A DNA stretch of 64,000 nucleotides from Streptomyces noursei ATCC 11455 (lineage in GTDB: Bacteria; Actinomycetota; Actinomycetes; Streptomycetales; Streptomycetaceae): the NCBI RefSeq assembly GCF_001704275.1, contig NZ_CP011533.1, positions 6,076,001 through 6,140,000 of the forward strand, written 5' to 3'. The position numbers were made by a program, and so were the translations under genes. Below, piece by piece: positions 36,808 through 44,572 of the stretch. The notes beneath the pieces were generated by a model that was not told where the DNA came from, ran no database searches, and saw nothing but the letters and a program-made list of their open reading frames with translations. How positions within the stretch are numbered: the stretch's first letter is position 1; every line of letters starts with the position of its first letter.

Positions 36808-37995
36808 TCACGCGGTGTCGAAGACCGCGTCCCGGGCCTCGGCGAGCGCCGTGCGCAGCGCGCCGGTGAGGATGGGGTTGCCCTCGATGTCGCTGATGCG
36901 GATTTCCGGACGGGGCAGCGCGAGCCCGGTGAACTCCTCCTCGACCAGGTCCCGCAGCGCCTGCCCGCCGGCCTGCGGCACCTCGCCGGAGAGCACCACC
37001 AGACGGGGATCGACCACCGCGACCACCGCGGCCAGGCCGGTCGCCAGCCGCCGCGCCACCTCGGCCCGCACGTCGTCCCGGGCCAGCGCCTCGGCGACGG
37101 TGCGGACCTCCGGCGCGCCGTGTTCGTGGGCGAGTGCGACGACGCTGGGGGAGCCGACCAGCCGCTGGAAGCCGCCGCCCGCGTCCGGCCGGGCGGCGCT
37201 GCGCTCGCCGTCGCGGGCCAGCGGGGCGCCGGGCAGTGGCATGTAGCCGATCTCGCCCGCGCCGCCGGTGGCCCCGCGCAGCAGCCGGCCGTCCAGCACG
37301 ATCGCGGCGCCCACGCCTTCGTCGACCCACACCAGGACGAAGTCGTCGAAGTCCTGGGCGGCGCCGTCGTGTTGCTCGGCCACCGCGGCCAGGTTCACGT
37401 CGTTCTCGATGACGAGGGGGACGCCGAGGACCTCGGCCAGTTCTTCGCGCAGTGCCCGCGACTGCCAGCCGGGCAGGTGGGGCGCGTAGCGCAGCAGGCC
37501 GGTCCGCGGGTCCAGCGCGCCGGGGGTGCCGATCACCGCGCGGTGCAGCTGTCCGCGCTCCAGCCCGGCCTCGGCCAGTGCCCCGTCCACGGCCTTCTCC
37601 ACCAGCCGGGCCGTGAGGTCGGTGGTGTCGCCGGGGACCGCGTCGGTGTCCACCCGGGCCTGGCCGAGCACCTGTCCGGTGATGTCGGCGACGGCGGCGG
37701 TGATGCCCAGCTGGTCCACGGCCAGCGCGGCGACGTATGCGGCGGCCGGGTCGACCTCGTAGAGCTGGGCGCTGGGTCCGGGGCGGCCGGTGACGTTGCC
37801 GGTCGTGCGGACCAGTCCCGCCGCGGTCAGTCGGGCGAGCAGCTGGGAGGCGGTGGGCTTCGACAGCCCCGTCAGTTCGCCGATCTGTGTGCGCGTCAGG
37901 GGGCCTTGGGACACCAGCAGGTCCAGCGCGGCCCGGTCGTTCATGGCCCGCAGCACCCTCGGTGTGCCCGGCGTTCCCTGTCCTGCTGCGGCCAT
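36808..37995 (-). CDS. csnR: ROK-family repressor CsnR
   Basis: 395 aa from ATG 37995 (MAAAGQGTPG); a TTG further upstream seems unlikely. An N-terminal helix-turn-helix lies in residues 20-75 (LTRTQIGELTGLSKPTASQLLARL in part: SKPTASQLL). The ROK domain follows, with VWVDEGVGAAIVLDGRLLRGATG. The usual ROK zinc-binding Cys cluster is not evident. CsnR is the known repressor of chitosanase and of the csnR-K operon, relieved by chitosan oligomers. It is the first gene and faces the candidate operator just upstream. Confidence 0.9.
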   Translation of the reverse strand: MAAAGQGTPGTPRVLRAMNDRAALDLLVSQGPLTRTQIGELTGLSKPTASQLLARLTAAGLVRTTGNVTGRPGPSAQLYEVDPAAAYVAALAVDQLGITAAVADITGQVLGQARVDTDAVPGDTTDLTARLVEKAVDGALAEAGLERGQLHRAVIGTPGALDPRTGLLRYAPHLPGWQSRALREELAEVLGVPLVIENDVNLAAVAEQHDGAAQDFDDFVLVWVDEGVGAAIVLDGRLLRGATGGAGEIGYMPLPGAPLARDGERSAARPDAGGGFQRLVGSPSVVALAHEHGAPEVRTVAEALARDDVRAEVARRLATGLAAVVAVVDPRLVVLSGEVPQAGGQALRDLVEEEFTGLALPRPEIRISDIEGNPILTGALRTALAEARDAVFDTA

Positions 37996-38044
37996 GGCTG
38001 TTGCCCACCCCGTATTCCGTGCGGAAGCTGTCCCGAAGGTGTCT

Positions 38045-38081
38045 GTTAGGAAACCTTCCAATTGCTGGCAAGGAAGTTAGG
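38045..38081 (-). promoter_or_regulatory. Candidate CsnR operator
   Basis: GTTAGGAAACCTTCC begins at 38045, pairing GGAA with TTCC, and a second GGAAGTTAGG lies at 38072-38081. GTTAGG is thus repeated directly 31 bases apart. Location 50-86 bases upstream of csnR suits an autoregulatory operator. The match to published csn operators is from memory. Confidence 0.45.
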
Positions 38082-38162
38082 CCGCGCGTCGGGCGCGCGT
38101 CAATGGTTCGGACGAGGGATTCGCCGTGTCGTGGGCGGGGCGGGTGTGGTGCGGCACGGAGA

Positions 38163-38196
38163 GAGGGGCGCCCGGCGGTCGGCCGGTGCGCCCCTC
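38163..38196 (-). terminator. Terminator of the small secreted protein gene
   Basis: GAGGGGCGC (38163-38171) pairs with GCGCCCCTC (38188-38196) and the loop extends the stem by CCGG/CCGG. Nearby (38202-38237) the phrase CCCCCGTGT repeats several times. It lies about 90 bases after the stop at 38289 on the minus strand. Confidence 0.5.
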
Positions 38197-38288
38197 GTGA
38201 TCCCCCGTGTCCCCCGTGTCCCCGTATCCCCCGTGCGTGCCGGGGCGGGCCCCTCGGGTCGGGGCCTCAGGCCCCGGTCATCGCGACC

Positions 38289-38627
38289 TCAGCCCTCTTC
38301 CCAGTTGACGCTGCCGACGCCGGTGCCGCCGTCGCAGGTGGCCTCGGAGTGGTCCCGGGCGCCCGGGTTGAGGGTCCGCCACGGGCCCGTCTGGTCGGGC
38401 CACCAGCCGCAGACCACGGTGACCCGGAAGGCGATGGTGCGGTTGGTGTTGTTGGTGCAGTCCGCGGTGCCCCGGCGGCCGTCGGTGGTGGTGGTGCAGC
38501 TGAGGTCGTTCTTGATCTGCGGCCGCGCCGTGGCGGAGGCGGGGGCCGCGGCGGTCAGGGCCGCCGCGCCGCCGAGCATCAGAACCGAAGCGACGGCCCC
38601 CGTGGCCATGCGATTGCGGATCTTCAT
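38289..38627 (-). CDS. Small secreted protein
   Basis: 112 aa from ATG 38627, with AAGGAG nine bases upstream. A signal peptide (MKIRNRMATGAVASVLMLGG, cut near ASA-TA) precedes a mature chain of about 80 residues with four Cys (LSCTTTT, ADCTNN, VVCGWW, ATCDGG) that could form two disulphides. It resembles no family I can name. Two strong inverted repeats lie in its upstream region, one holding a perfect Crp-type core, so its expression may be tightly controlled. Confidence 0.75.
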   Translation of the reverse strand: MKIRNRMATGAVASVLMLGGAAALTAAAPASATARPQIKNDLSCTTTTDGRRGTADCTNNTNRTIAFRVTVVCGWWPDQTGPWRTLNPGARDHSEATCDGGTGVGSVNWEEG

Positions 38628-38650
38628 GGTGAAGTCTCCTTCTCCGTCGT

Positions 38651-38674
38651 GGGTGTCGGTCGATGCCGACACCC
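38651..38674 (-). promoter_or_regulatory. 9-bp inverted repeat in the leader of the small secreted protein gene
   Basis: GGGTGTCGG (38651-38659) and CCGACACCC (38666-38674) pair perfectly with a 6-base loop, 24 bases upstream of the ATG. It may be an operator or an mRNA hairpin. Confidence 0.5.
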
Positions 38675-38703
38675 CGGACACGAAGCGGGACCGCGGTACG
38701 TAT

Positions 38704-38743
38704 GACAGAGGGGCGTGTGATCTGGGTCACATGCCCCTCTGTC
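38704..38743. promoter_or_regulatory. 40-base inverted repeat enclosing a Crp-type core
   Basis: GACAGAGGGGC (38704-38714) and GCCCCTCTGTC (38733-38743) flank TGTGA-TCTGGG-TCACA (38716-38731). The whole would fold into a long hairpin 29 bases after the mscS stop, so it can be the mscS terminator. The centre equals the classic Crp site and lies about 80 bases upstream of the small secreted protein gene. Confidence 0.6.
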
Positions 38744-38771
38744 CTGGTGTCCCCGCCGTCGGGCGCGGGGA

Positions 38772-39860
38772 CTACTGCTTGCCCAGCTGCGGCGGTGCGA
38801 TCGGCGTCGTCGCCTGGGACTGCGGCGACGTCGGGTTGCCGAACGCCGACGGGGCGGCGACCACGGAGGACGGGTCGGCCGTCGCCGCCTCTTCCTCCTC
38901 GGTGACCGGGCGCGGCGCCAGGTGGATGCCGGCCGCGTCCAGCGCGTGCTTGATGCGCCAGCGCAGCTCGCGCTCGACGCCCGCCGCCTTGCCCGGCATG
39001 GTCTTGGCCGAGACGCTGACCGTGACGGTGTCCACCGAGACCTCGCTCAGGCCCAGCACCTCCACCGGCTCCCACAGTTGCTCGTTCCACGGCTCGGCCT
39101 TGGACATCGCCTCGCCGGCGTCGGTGATCACCGTGCGGGCCCGCTCCAGGTCCTGGTTCGCGGCGACCAGGACGTCGACGCTCGCGGTCGACCAGCCCTG
39201 GCTGAGGTTGCCGATCCGCTTGACCTCGCCGTTGCGTATGTACCAGATCGCACCGTTGGCGCCGCGCAGCTTGGTGACCCGCAGCCCGACCTCGATGACC
39301 GTACCGGTGGCCACACCCGCGTCGATCTCGTCGCCGACGCCGTACTGGTCCTCCAGGATCATGAAGACGCCGGAGAGGAAGTCGGTGACGAGGTTGCGTG
39401 CGCCGAAACCGATCGCGACACCGGCCACACCCGCGCTGGCCAGCAGCGGCGCCAGATTGATCTGGAGCACCGAGAGCACGGTCAGTGCGGCCGTACCCAT
39501 GATCACGAACGAGGCGACACTGCGCAGCACCGAGCCGATCGCCTCCGAGCGCTGCCGCCGGCGCTCGGCGTTGACCAGCAGCCCGCCCAGCGCGGTGTGC
39601 TGGGCCGCGGCCGCGGTGCGGTTCATCCGCTCGATGAGCTTGGTGATGGTGCGGCGTATCACGTGGCGCAGGACCACCGCGATCACGATGATCAGGATGA
39701 TCTGCAGGGCGGACGTGAGCCACGTCCCCCAGTTCGCCTGTATCCAGCCGGCGGCGTTGGTCGCCTTCTGGGTGGCCTCGTCGAGGGAGGTAGGACCGGT
39801 TGAACCGGACGCGGCGGTGCGCAGCGGCGCGGCGGCGGCCGGCGGGGCGGACCAGTACAC
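38772..39860 (-). CDS. MscS-family mechanosensitive channel
   Basis: 362 aa from GTG 39860 (GGAAGG six bases before). One or two leading helices (LTSALQIILIIVIAVVLRHVI) are followed by VIMGTAALTVLSVLQI and the pore helix region LASAGVAGVAIGFGARNLVTDFLSG, which is the MscS TM3 signature with its Ala/Gly packing. The beta domain (VGDEIDAGVATGTVIEVGLRVTKLR) and the alpha/beta cage follow, ending in a 45-residue Ser/Pro tail. It releases solutes under hypo-osmotic shock. Two or three helices put it in the small YggB class. Confidence 0.92.
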   Translation of the reverse strand: MYWSAPPAAAAPLRTAASGSTGPTSLDEATQKATNAAGWIQANWGTWLTSALQIILIIVIAVVLRHVIRRTITKLIERMNRTAAAAQHTALGGLLVNAERRRQRSEAIGSVLRSVASFVIMGTAALTVLSVLQINLAPLLASAGVAGVAIGFGARNLVTDFLSGVFMILEDQYGVGDEIDAGVATGTVIEVGLRVTKLRGANGAIWYIRNGEVKRIGNLSQGWSTASVDVLVAANQDLERARTVITDAGEAMSKAEPWNEQLWEPVEVLGLSEVSVDTVTVSVSAKTMPGKAAGVERELRWRIKHALDAAGIHLAPRPVTEEEEAATADPSSVVAAPSAFGNPTSPQSQATTPIAPPQLGKQ

Positions 39861-40054
39861 AGCGGAACCTTCCGTGAGGGACAGCAGGCCCGGCCCGCTC
39901 AGGGACCCGAGAAAGCCGGGCAGACCTACCACACTAACGGGGCAACGCGGGCGGACCGCCCCTGTGTTCGATCTTGGAGGGTCCGGGAAGGCCGGAATGA
40001 GCCGGATCTGGACGGATCCGCGACGCTGTGGTGGAAAACACCTCCGGCCCGTTA

Positions 40055-40081
40055 CCTGGTCATGGTGGCGCGCCGACCAGG
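40055..40081. promoter_or_regulatory. Inverted repeat in the mscS/HNH divergent spacer
   Basis: CCTGGTC (40055-40061) and GACCAGG (40075-40081) face each other across 13 bases, in the 290-base spacer between divergent genes and about 70 bases before the HNH start. The rest of the spacer shows nothing clear. Confidence 0.35.
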
Positions 40082-40150
40082 CACCGGGGGACACTGTGGG
40101 GAGATCGTCCCGGCGCGAGCCACGCGCCGCCGGCGTACAAGGAGGCACCC

Positions 40151-40687
40151 GTGCCGCATGTCCTGGTCCTCAATGCGTCGTACGAGCCGCTCGGCGTCGT
40201 ACCGCTCCGCCGCGCGCTCATCCTCGTCCTCAATGAGAAGGCCGTCAGCCTTGAGGAATCCGGCGCCCTGATGCACAGCGCGACCCATGTCATACCGGCT
40301 CCGAGCGTGGTCCGCTTGAAGCGGTTTGTGAGAGTGCCCTTTCGGGGCCCCGTCCCGCTGACCCGACGGGCGCTGTTCGCCCGGGACGGCGGGCGTTGTA
40401 TGTATTGCGGTGGCGTCGCAACCAGCGTCGACCACGTCATCCCGCGCAGCCGCGGCGGCCAGCACACCTGGGAGAACGTCGTCGCCGCGTGCCGGCGCTG
40501 CAACCACGTCAAGGCCGACCGCCATGTCGCCGAGATCGGCTGGCGGCTGCGCCATCAGCCCGCCCCGCCGTCAGGACTTGCCTGGCGCATCATCGGCACG
40601 GGGCATAGGGACCCGCGCTGGCTGCCCTACTTGCAGCCGTACGGCGCGGATGACGCCTTGGCCCGGATCGATGCCGTATCGGCGTAG
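40151..40687 (+). CDS. HNH endonuclease family protein
   Basis: 178 aa from GTG 40151, with AGGAGG in front. A compact N-terminal part (VLVLNASYEPLGVVPLRRAL) is typical of a widespread actinobacterial HNH protein. The nuclease core has the zinc pair CMYCGG and CRRCN around TSVDHVIPRSRGGQHTWENVV, with HNH catalytic His and Asn. It stands alone, is well conserved in the phylum as I recall, and its cellular target is unknown. It shows no sign of being part of a phage or restriction unit here. Confidence 0.9.
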   Translation: MPHVLVLNASYEPLGVVPLRRALILVLNEKAVSLEESGALMHSATHVIPAPSVVRLKRFVRVPFRGPVPLTRRALFARDGGRCMYCGGVATSVDHVIPRSRGGQHTWENVVAACRRCNHVKADRHVAEIGWRLRHQPAPPSGLAWRIIGTGHRDPRWLPYLQPYGADDALARIDAVSA

Positions 40688-40775
40688 ATCCGGGCTTTTG
40701 CGTCGGTGAGCCGGCGGTTCCGGCGGGGCGGGGGCGCTTCGCGGCCCCGCCCCACCGGGCCGGCTCGGACATGAC

Positions 40776-43700
40776 CTAGGGGGTGTCCGTCACCGCGTAC
40801 GCCTCGACGCCCCACAGCGAGTACCCGAACCGCGTCGCCCGCTTGTCGCCCTGGATGCGGACGTAGCGGGCGTCCTTGGCGTCCATCCGCACCGCCTCCC
40901 GGCCGCCCTTGCCGTCGCGGACGGTGGCCGCGGTGCGCCAGGTGCGGCCGTCGGCGGAGACCTGGATGCGGTACGCGGCGGCGTAGGCGTCCTGCCAGTG
41001 CAGGACGACCAGACCCAGCCGGGTCGGGCCGGGCAGGGCGAACTGGAGCCAGGAGTCGTCCTCGGCGGGGGAGGACCAGCGGGTCCTCGGATCGCCGTCG
41101 GTGGCCGCGGACGCCGGGAAGTCGTCCGTCTCGTCGCCGGAGGAGCTGGTCTGCGCGCCGCGCGCCAGATCGGGCCCTCCGGTGGCCGGGAAGACCCGGA
41201 GGGTCAGCCGCTGCTCCTGCCCGGCGAAGGCGACGGTGACCTGGTACGTCCCGGACGCGGCGTCCTTGGGGACGTCCACGGTGAGCGGGACCAGCGCGGT
41301 GCCGCCCCGGGGCGCGGTCAGCTCCCGCGGCGCGTGGACGGTGAAGCCCTTGGGCGCGGTGACCGTCAGCGGGCCGTGCACGTCGCCGGGGCGGCGGGAG
41401 GAGACCCGGGCCTGCACCGCGAACGGGCCGCCGGTCTGGGCGTCGCCCTCGGCGCGGGAGAGTTCGAGTCCGGCCCGCGGGGTGTCGTCGAACCACGGGG
41501 TGAGCGCGTGCACGTTCGGCGCCGGGGTGTCGCCGCTCCAGGTCAGCCGGACCGCGTCGGCGCGCAACCCGGCCGTGCGGGCCTCCGTCCAGCCGGTCGC
41601 GGACAGCGGCCCCAGGCGCTGCCAGCCGGCCCCCGGCACGTGTGCCTCCAGGGAGACCGCGCCGGCCGCCGGCCCCGGCTCGGTGAGCGCGCTCACCGCG
41701 GCCAGCGGCCGTACGCGGGGGAAGGGGACGGTCAGCGCGGTGCGGCCGTCGCCGCGGTCCGGTGCCGGGGCGCCGCCGCGGGCCCCCGTCCAGGCGTCCG
41801 CCTCGGTCATCGCCCGCTCCAGGAACGGCGCCAGGACGCCCTTGCCGACCGTCACCGGACTCCGGCCGATCTCCGTCCGCAGCCGCAGCACCGTGCGCTG
41901 CGCCGCCCAGGCGGCGTCGCCGTCGTCCCGGGCCTGCGCCACCAGGGTGTCCACGGCCTGCGCCCCGGCGTCCCCGAAGCGGCTCAACTGTTCGGCCCAC
42001 GGCCCGACTTCGGCCCGCAGGTCGGATGCCAGGTCCCGGGGCGTGCCGCTCATGGTGCGGAAGGCGGCCCGCAGCGCCGTCGCGGCCTTGGCGAACCCCG
42101 GGTCGTCCCCGGGCCGGCCGGTGTCGACGGCCGCCGCACGGGCCTTCCAGAACCGGTCGATGAGCGGCTGGAGGTAGCCCGACTCCTCGCGGTCGAGCAG
42201 GGACGACGCGGCGTTCCCGGCCAGCGCGCGGAGCGCCGTGCGGGCCTTGGGGTCGCCGCCGGCCAGGTCGTCGATGGCCGCCTCCCAGGACTGCGCGGGC
42301 CGGTAGTCGCGCGGGTTCCAGGCGTAGTCGGCGGCGGTGAACAGCGGGATCCGGGACGCCAGCGGCTGCTCCATGGCGTTGGCGAGCAGCGCCGCCGAGC
42401 CGGTGGCGACGGCCGGTTCGCGACCGGTGTACGGGCCGAGGAAGATCCGGTCCTGGGCGTAGTCGTTGACCGGGTAGTTGTCCATGGTGACCAGGGGGTG
42501 GCCGAACGCCTCGCGGGCGGCGGACAGTTCGCCGCCGGTGATGGTCCGCGGGACCACCCCGACGCCCGTCCAGGCCACCTCCACGCGGTCGTTGAGCGCC
42601 GACGCCAGCGCGCTGCGGTAGGCGGTCGTGCCGTCCTGGTAGAACTCGGTCGGCATCAGGGACAGCGGGGCCGCGTCGGGGTGCCGCTCGGCGAGGTGCC
42701 GGGCCAGCGCGTTGGCGACCCCGGCCTGGGCCTTGGCGGCAGCCTGCGGCCCGGTCCCGAACGTCTCCTCGTCCGCGGCGCAGTGCCACTCGCTGTAGCT
42801 GACGTCCTGGAACTGGAGCTGGAAGGAGCGCACCCCCAGCGCCCACATCGCGTCCACCTTGCGGCGCAGCGCCCGCAGGTCGTCCTCCGAGGACAGGCAC
42901 ATCGCCGCTCCGGGCGCCACCGCCCAGCCGAGCGTGACGTGGTTGGCGCGGGCCCGCTCGGCCAGCGCCCGGAAGTCGGCGCGCTGCTCGGCCGGGTACG
43001 GGTCGCGCCACCGGGCCTGCCGGTAGGGGTCGTCCCCGGGGGCGTAGAGGTACTGGTTCTGCTTGGTGCGGCCCATGAAGTCCAGCTGGGCCAGCCGCTG
43101 CGCCCGGCTCCACGGCTGCCCGTAGAAGCCCTCGGTGGTGCCGCGGACGCCGGTGGCCGGCCAGTCCCGGACGGTCACCGAGGCCAGCTGCCGCGTGCCG
43201 TCGGGGCCGTCGGTGACCAGCTGGCGCAGGGTCTGCGCGGCGTGGAAGAGGCCGTCCGGGCCGACGCCGTCCAGCGCGACGGTGTCCCGGCCGGCGACCT
43301 GTCCCACGGCGAGGCGGTAGCCCCCGGACGGCAGGTCGCCGCGGGCCGGCACCCGCAGGGTGCGCAGGGTGTCCTCGGCGGGCGCCCCGCCGACCAGCAG
43401 CACCGGCCCGTCCGCGGGCAGCCGGTCGCCGGGCGCGGCCTGCCGCACGGTGCGCACCCCGGCGTCCCGCAGCAGTCCGCGCAGCACGTCGAGGGCGTAC
43501 GGGTCGGTGCCCGGCGGGGCCACCAGCGTCGCCGTCGGGCCGAGCGGGACCGCCGCACCGAGCTGCCGCATCGACTGGGGGCGCGGCCAGACCGCCGGCA
43601 GGGCGCCGGTGTCGGTGGGCCGGCCGGGCTGGTCGGGGGTGCCGGCGGCGGGCCCGACAGGCGCCGCCTGGGCCGCCGGGACGCCGCCGAGCAGCCCCCC

Positions 43701-43799
43701 TATGACGGCGGCGGCCAGCGCGGTGGTCCCGGCCACCCGCGCCCGGCTGCTGCCCCTGCCCGTACCGGCTCTGCCGCCCCATACGCCCCGGACTCGCAC
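40776..43799 (-). CDS. Secreted GH84-type beta-N-acetylglucosaminidase with F5/8-type C domain
   Basis: 1007 aa from GTG 43799, with AGGAG five bases before. It has a twin-basic signal peptide (cleaved near AQA-AP), then a GH20b/GH84 N-terminal domain (about 50-190), and the catalytic barrel beginning at GTTEGFYGQPWS. The acid region reads GVRSFQLQFQDVSYSEW; D332 is present, but the residue before it, Asp in typical GH84 enzymes, is Gln331. A helical region and a discoidin-like carbohydrate-binding domain (about 870-1005, WSSPAEDDSWLQFAL) end the protein. The likely substrate is chitin-, glycoprotein- or hyaluronan-derived GlcNAc. The unusual pair may alter activity. Confidence 0.85.
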   Translation of the reverse strand: MRVRGVWGGRAGTGRGSSRARVAGTTALAAAVIGGLLGGVPAAQAAPVGPAAGTPDQPGRPTDTGALPAVWPRPQSMRQLGAAVPLGPTATLVAPPGTDPYALDVLRGLLRDAGVRTVRQAAPGDRLPADGPVLLVGGAPAEDTLRTLRVPARGDLPSGGYRLAVGQVAGRDTVALDGVGPDGLFHAAQTLRQLVTDGPDGTRQLASVTVRDWPATGVRGTTEGFYGQPWSRAQRLAQLDFMGRTKQNQYLYAPGDDPYRQARWRDPYPAEQRADFRALAERARANHVTLGWAVAPGAAMCLSSEDDLRALRRKVDAMWALGVRSFQLQFQDVSYSEWHCAADEETFGTGPQAAAKAQAGVANALARHLAERHPDAAPLSLMPTEFYQDGTTAYRSALASALNDRVEVAWTGVGVVPRTITGGELSAAREAFGHPLVTMDNYPVNDYAQDRIFLGPYTGREPAVATGSAALLANAMEQPLASRIPLFTAADYAWNPRDYRPAQSWEAAIDDLAGGDPKARTALRALAGNAASSLLDREESGYLQPLIDRFWKARAAAVDTGRPGDDPGFAKAATALRAAFRTMSGTPRDLASDLRAEVGPWAEQLSRFGDAGAQAVDTLVAQARDDGDAAWAAQRTVLRLRTEIGRSPVTVGKGVLAPFLERAMTEADAWTGARGGAPAPDRGDGRTALTVPFPRVRPLAAVSALTEPGPAAGAVSLEAHVPGAGWQRLGPLSATGWTEARTAGLRADAVRLTWSGDTPAPNVHALTPWFDDTPRAGLELSRAEGDAQTGGPFAVQARVSSRRPGDVHGPLTVTAPKGFTVHAPRELTAPRGGTALVPLTVDVPKDAASGTYQVTVAFAGQEQRLTLRVFPATGGPDLARGAQTSSSGDETDDFPASAATDGDPRTRWSSPAEDDSWLQFALPGPTRLGLVVLHWQDAYAAAYRIQVSADGRTWRTAATVRDGKGGREAVRMDAKDARYVRIQGDKRATRFGYSLWGVEAYAVTDTP

Positions 43800-44210
43800 G
43801 GTCGCTCCTCGTCCCCGTATCTCGTGCTCACCGGCTTGTGCCGGTTCCCCCTGTGTCCCGCCGTCCGGCCGTCGCGGCACCGCTCGCGCGCCAGGGGCCC
43901 GACCTGTGGACGGGTGCCGCGGTGCGGGCCTGGTGGTCGTGGTGCGCGTGGCGCGGGACCGGGGGTGTCGCCACCCTTCGGCCCTGTTCGGACAGACCTT
44001 CGGCGGTGAGCCCACCATTGTCGCGGTGAGGGTGTCAACCGGGCCTCGGGGTGGTTCCCGGGCGGCCACCGGATCGCCCGCTTTCTTCCCATGTGCGACC
44101 AGGCCATGGCACGTCTCGTTCCGCAGGAATTGCGTTCCCGGGGGCCGTCGTCCGGCGTTCTGTGCGCCGCACGGCGCTCCCCGCCGCGAAATCGCCGGTC
44201 GGCGTCGTAC

Positions 44211-44226
44211 TGTGACGTGAGTCACG
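44211..44226. promoter_or_regulatory. Crp-type site upstream of the malQ unit
   Basis: TGTGACGTGAGTCACG has GTGA-N6-TCAC symmetry and lies inside the 13-base palindrome ACGTGA-G-TCACGT. It is 80 bases upstream of the small gene before malQ. Confidence 0.5.
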
Positions 44227-44240
44227 TTTGCTGGGTGAAG

Positions 44241-44276
44241 ACGTCTGCCGTCGCGTCGACTGGGTAGGGCAGACGT
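44241..44276 (+). promoter_or_regulatory. 9-bp inverted repeat in the leader of the malQ unit
   Basis: ACGTCTGCC (44241-44249) pairs with GGCAGACGT (44268-44276) over an 18-base loop, ending 30 bases before the small gene start. It could be an operator or a leader hairpin. Confidence 0.5.
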
Positions 44277-44305
44277 GTCCCACTACCGACGAACGGGAGG
44301 CCCTC

Positions 44306-44566
44306 GTGGCCGCATCCGCTCAGTTGCTCCTCGACGCCCTGTCGGTCAAACCCGGCGGCGAGCCCGGACTCTTCGACGGGGTGTCCGGCCCCGACTCCGG
44401 CCTGGAGGGCTCCGGCTCGTACAGCTTCACCGAGCCGCCGCTGGTCAGCGAGCCCCCGCTCGCCGACAGCGCCCCGCTCACCAGCGAGGTCCCCATCGCC
44501 GCCGAACTCCCGCTGACCAGCGAACCGACCGCCACCGGTCTGGGCACGGAGTCGATGGAGGTCTGA
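44306..44566 (+). CDS. Small hypothetical protein preceding malQ
   Basis: 86 aa from GTG 44306 with GGGAGG five bases before; a longer frame from 44228 is possible but crosses the inverted repeat. The sequence opens with an amphipathic VAASAQLLLDALSV and is otherwise acidic and repetitive, with PLxSEPPLADSAPLTSE-like units. It lacks Cys, signal peptide and known motifs. It ends six bases before malQ, so it is probably co-transcribed. Function unknown. Confidence 0.6.
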   Translation: MAASAQLLLDALSVKPGGEPGLFDGVSGPDSGLEGSGSYSFTEPPLVSEPPLADSAPLTSEVPIAAELPLTSEPTATGLGTESMEV

Positions 44567-44572
44567 GCAGCC

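Larger units (their letters stand above)
43800..44305. promoter_or_regulatory. Divergent intergenic region GH84 / malQ unit
   Basis: The 506 bases hold no credible gene. Features noted separately are a Crp-type palindrome at 44211-44226 and an inverted repeat at 44241-44276. The remainder is GC-rich with no clear promoter for the GH84 gene. Confidence 0.5.
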
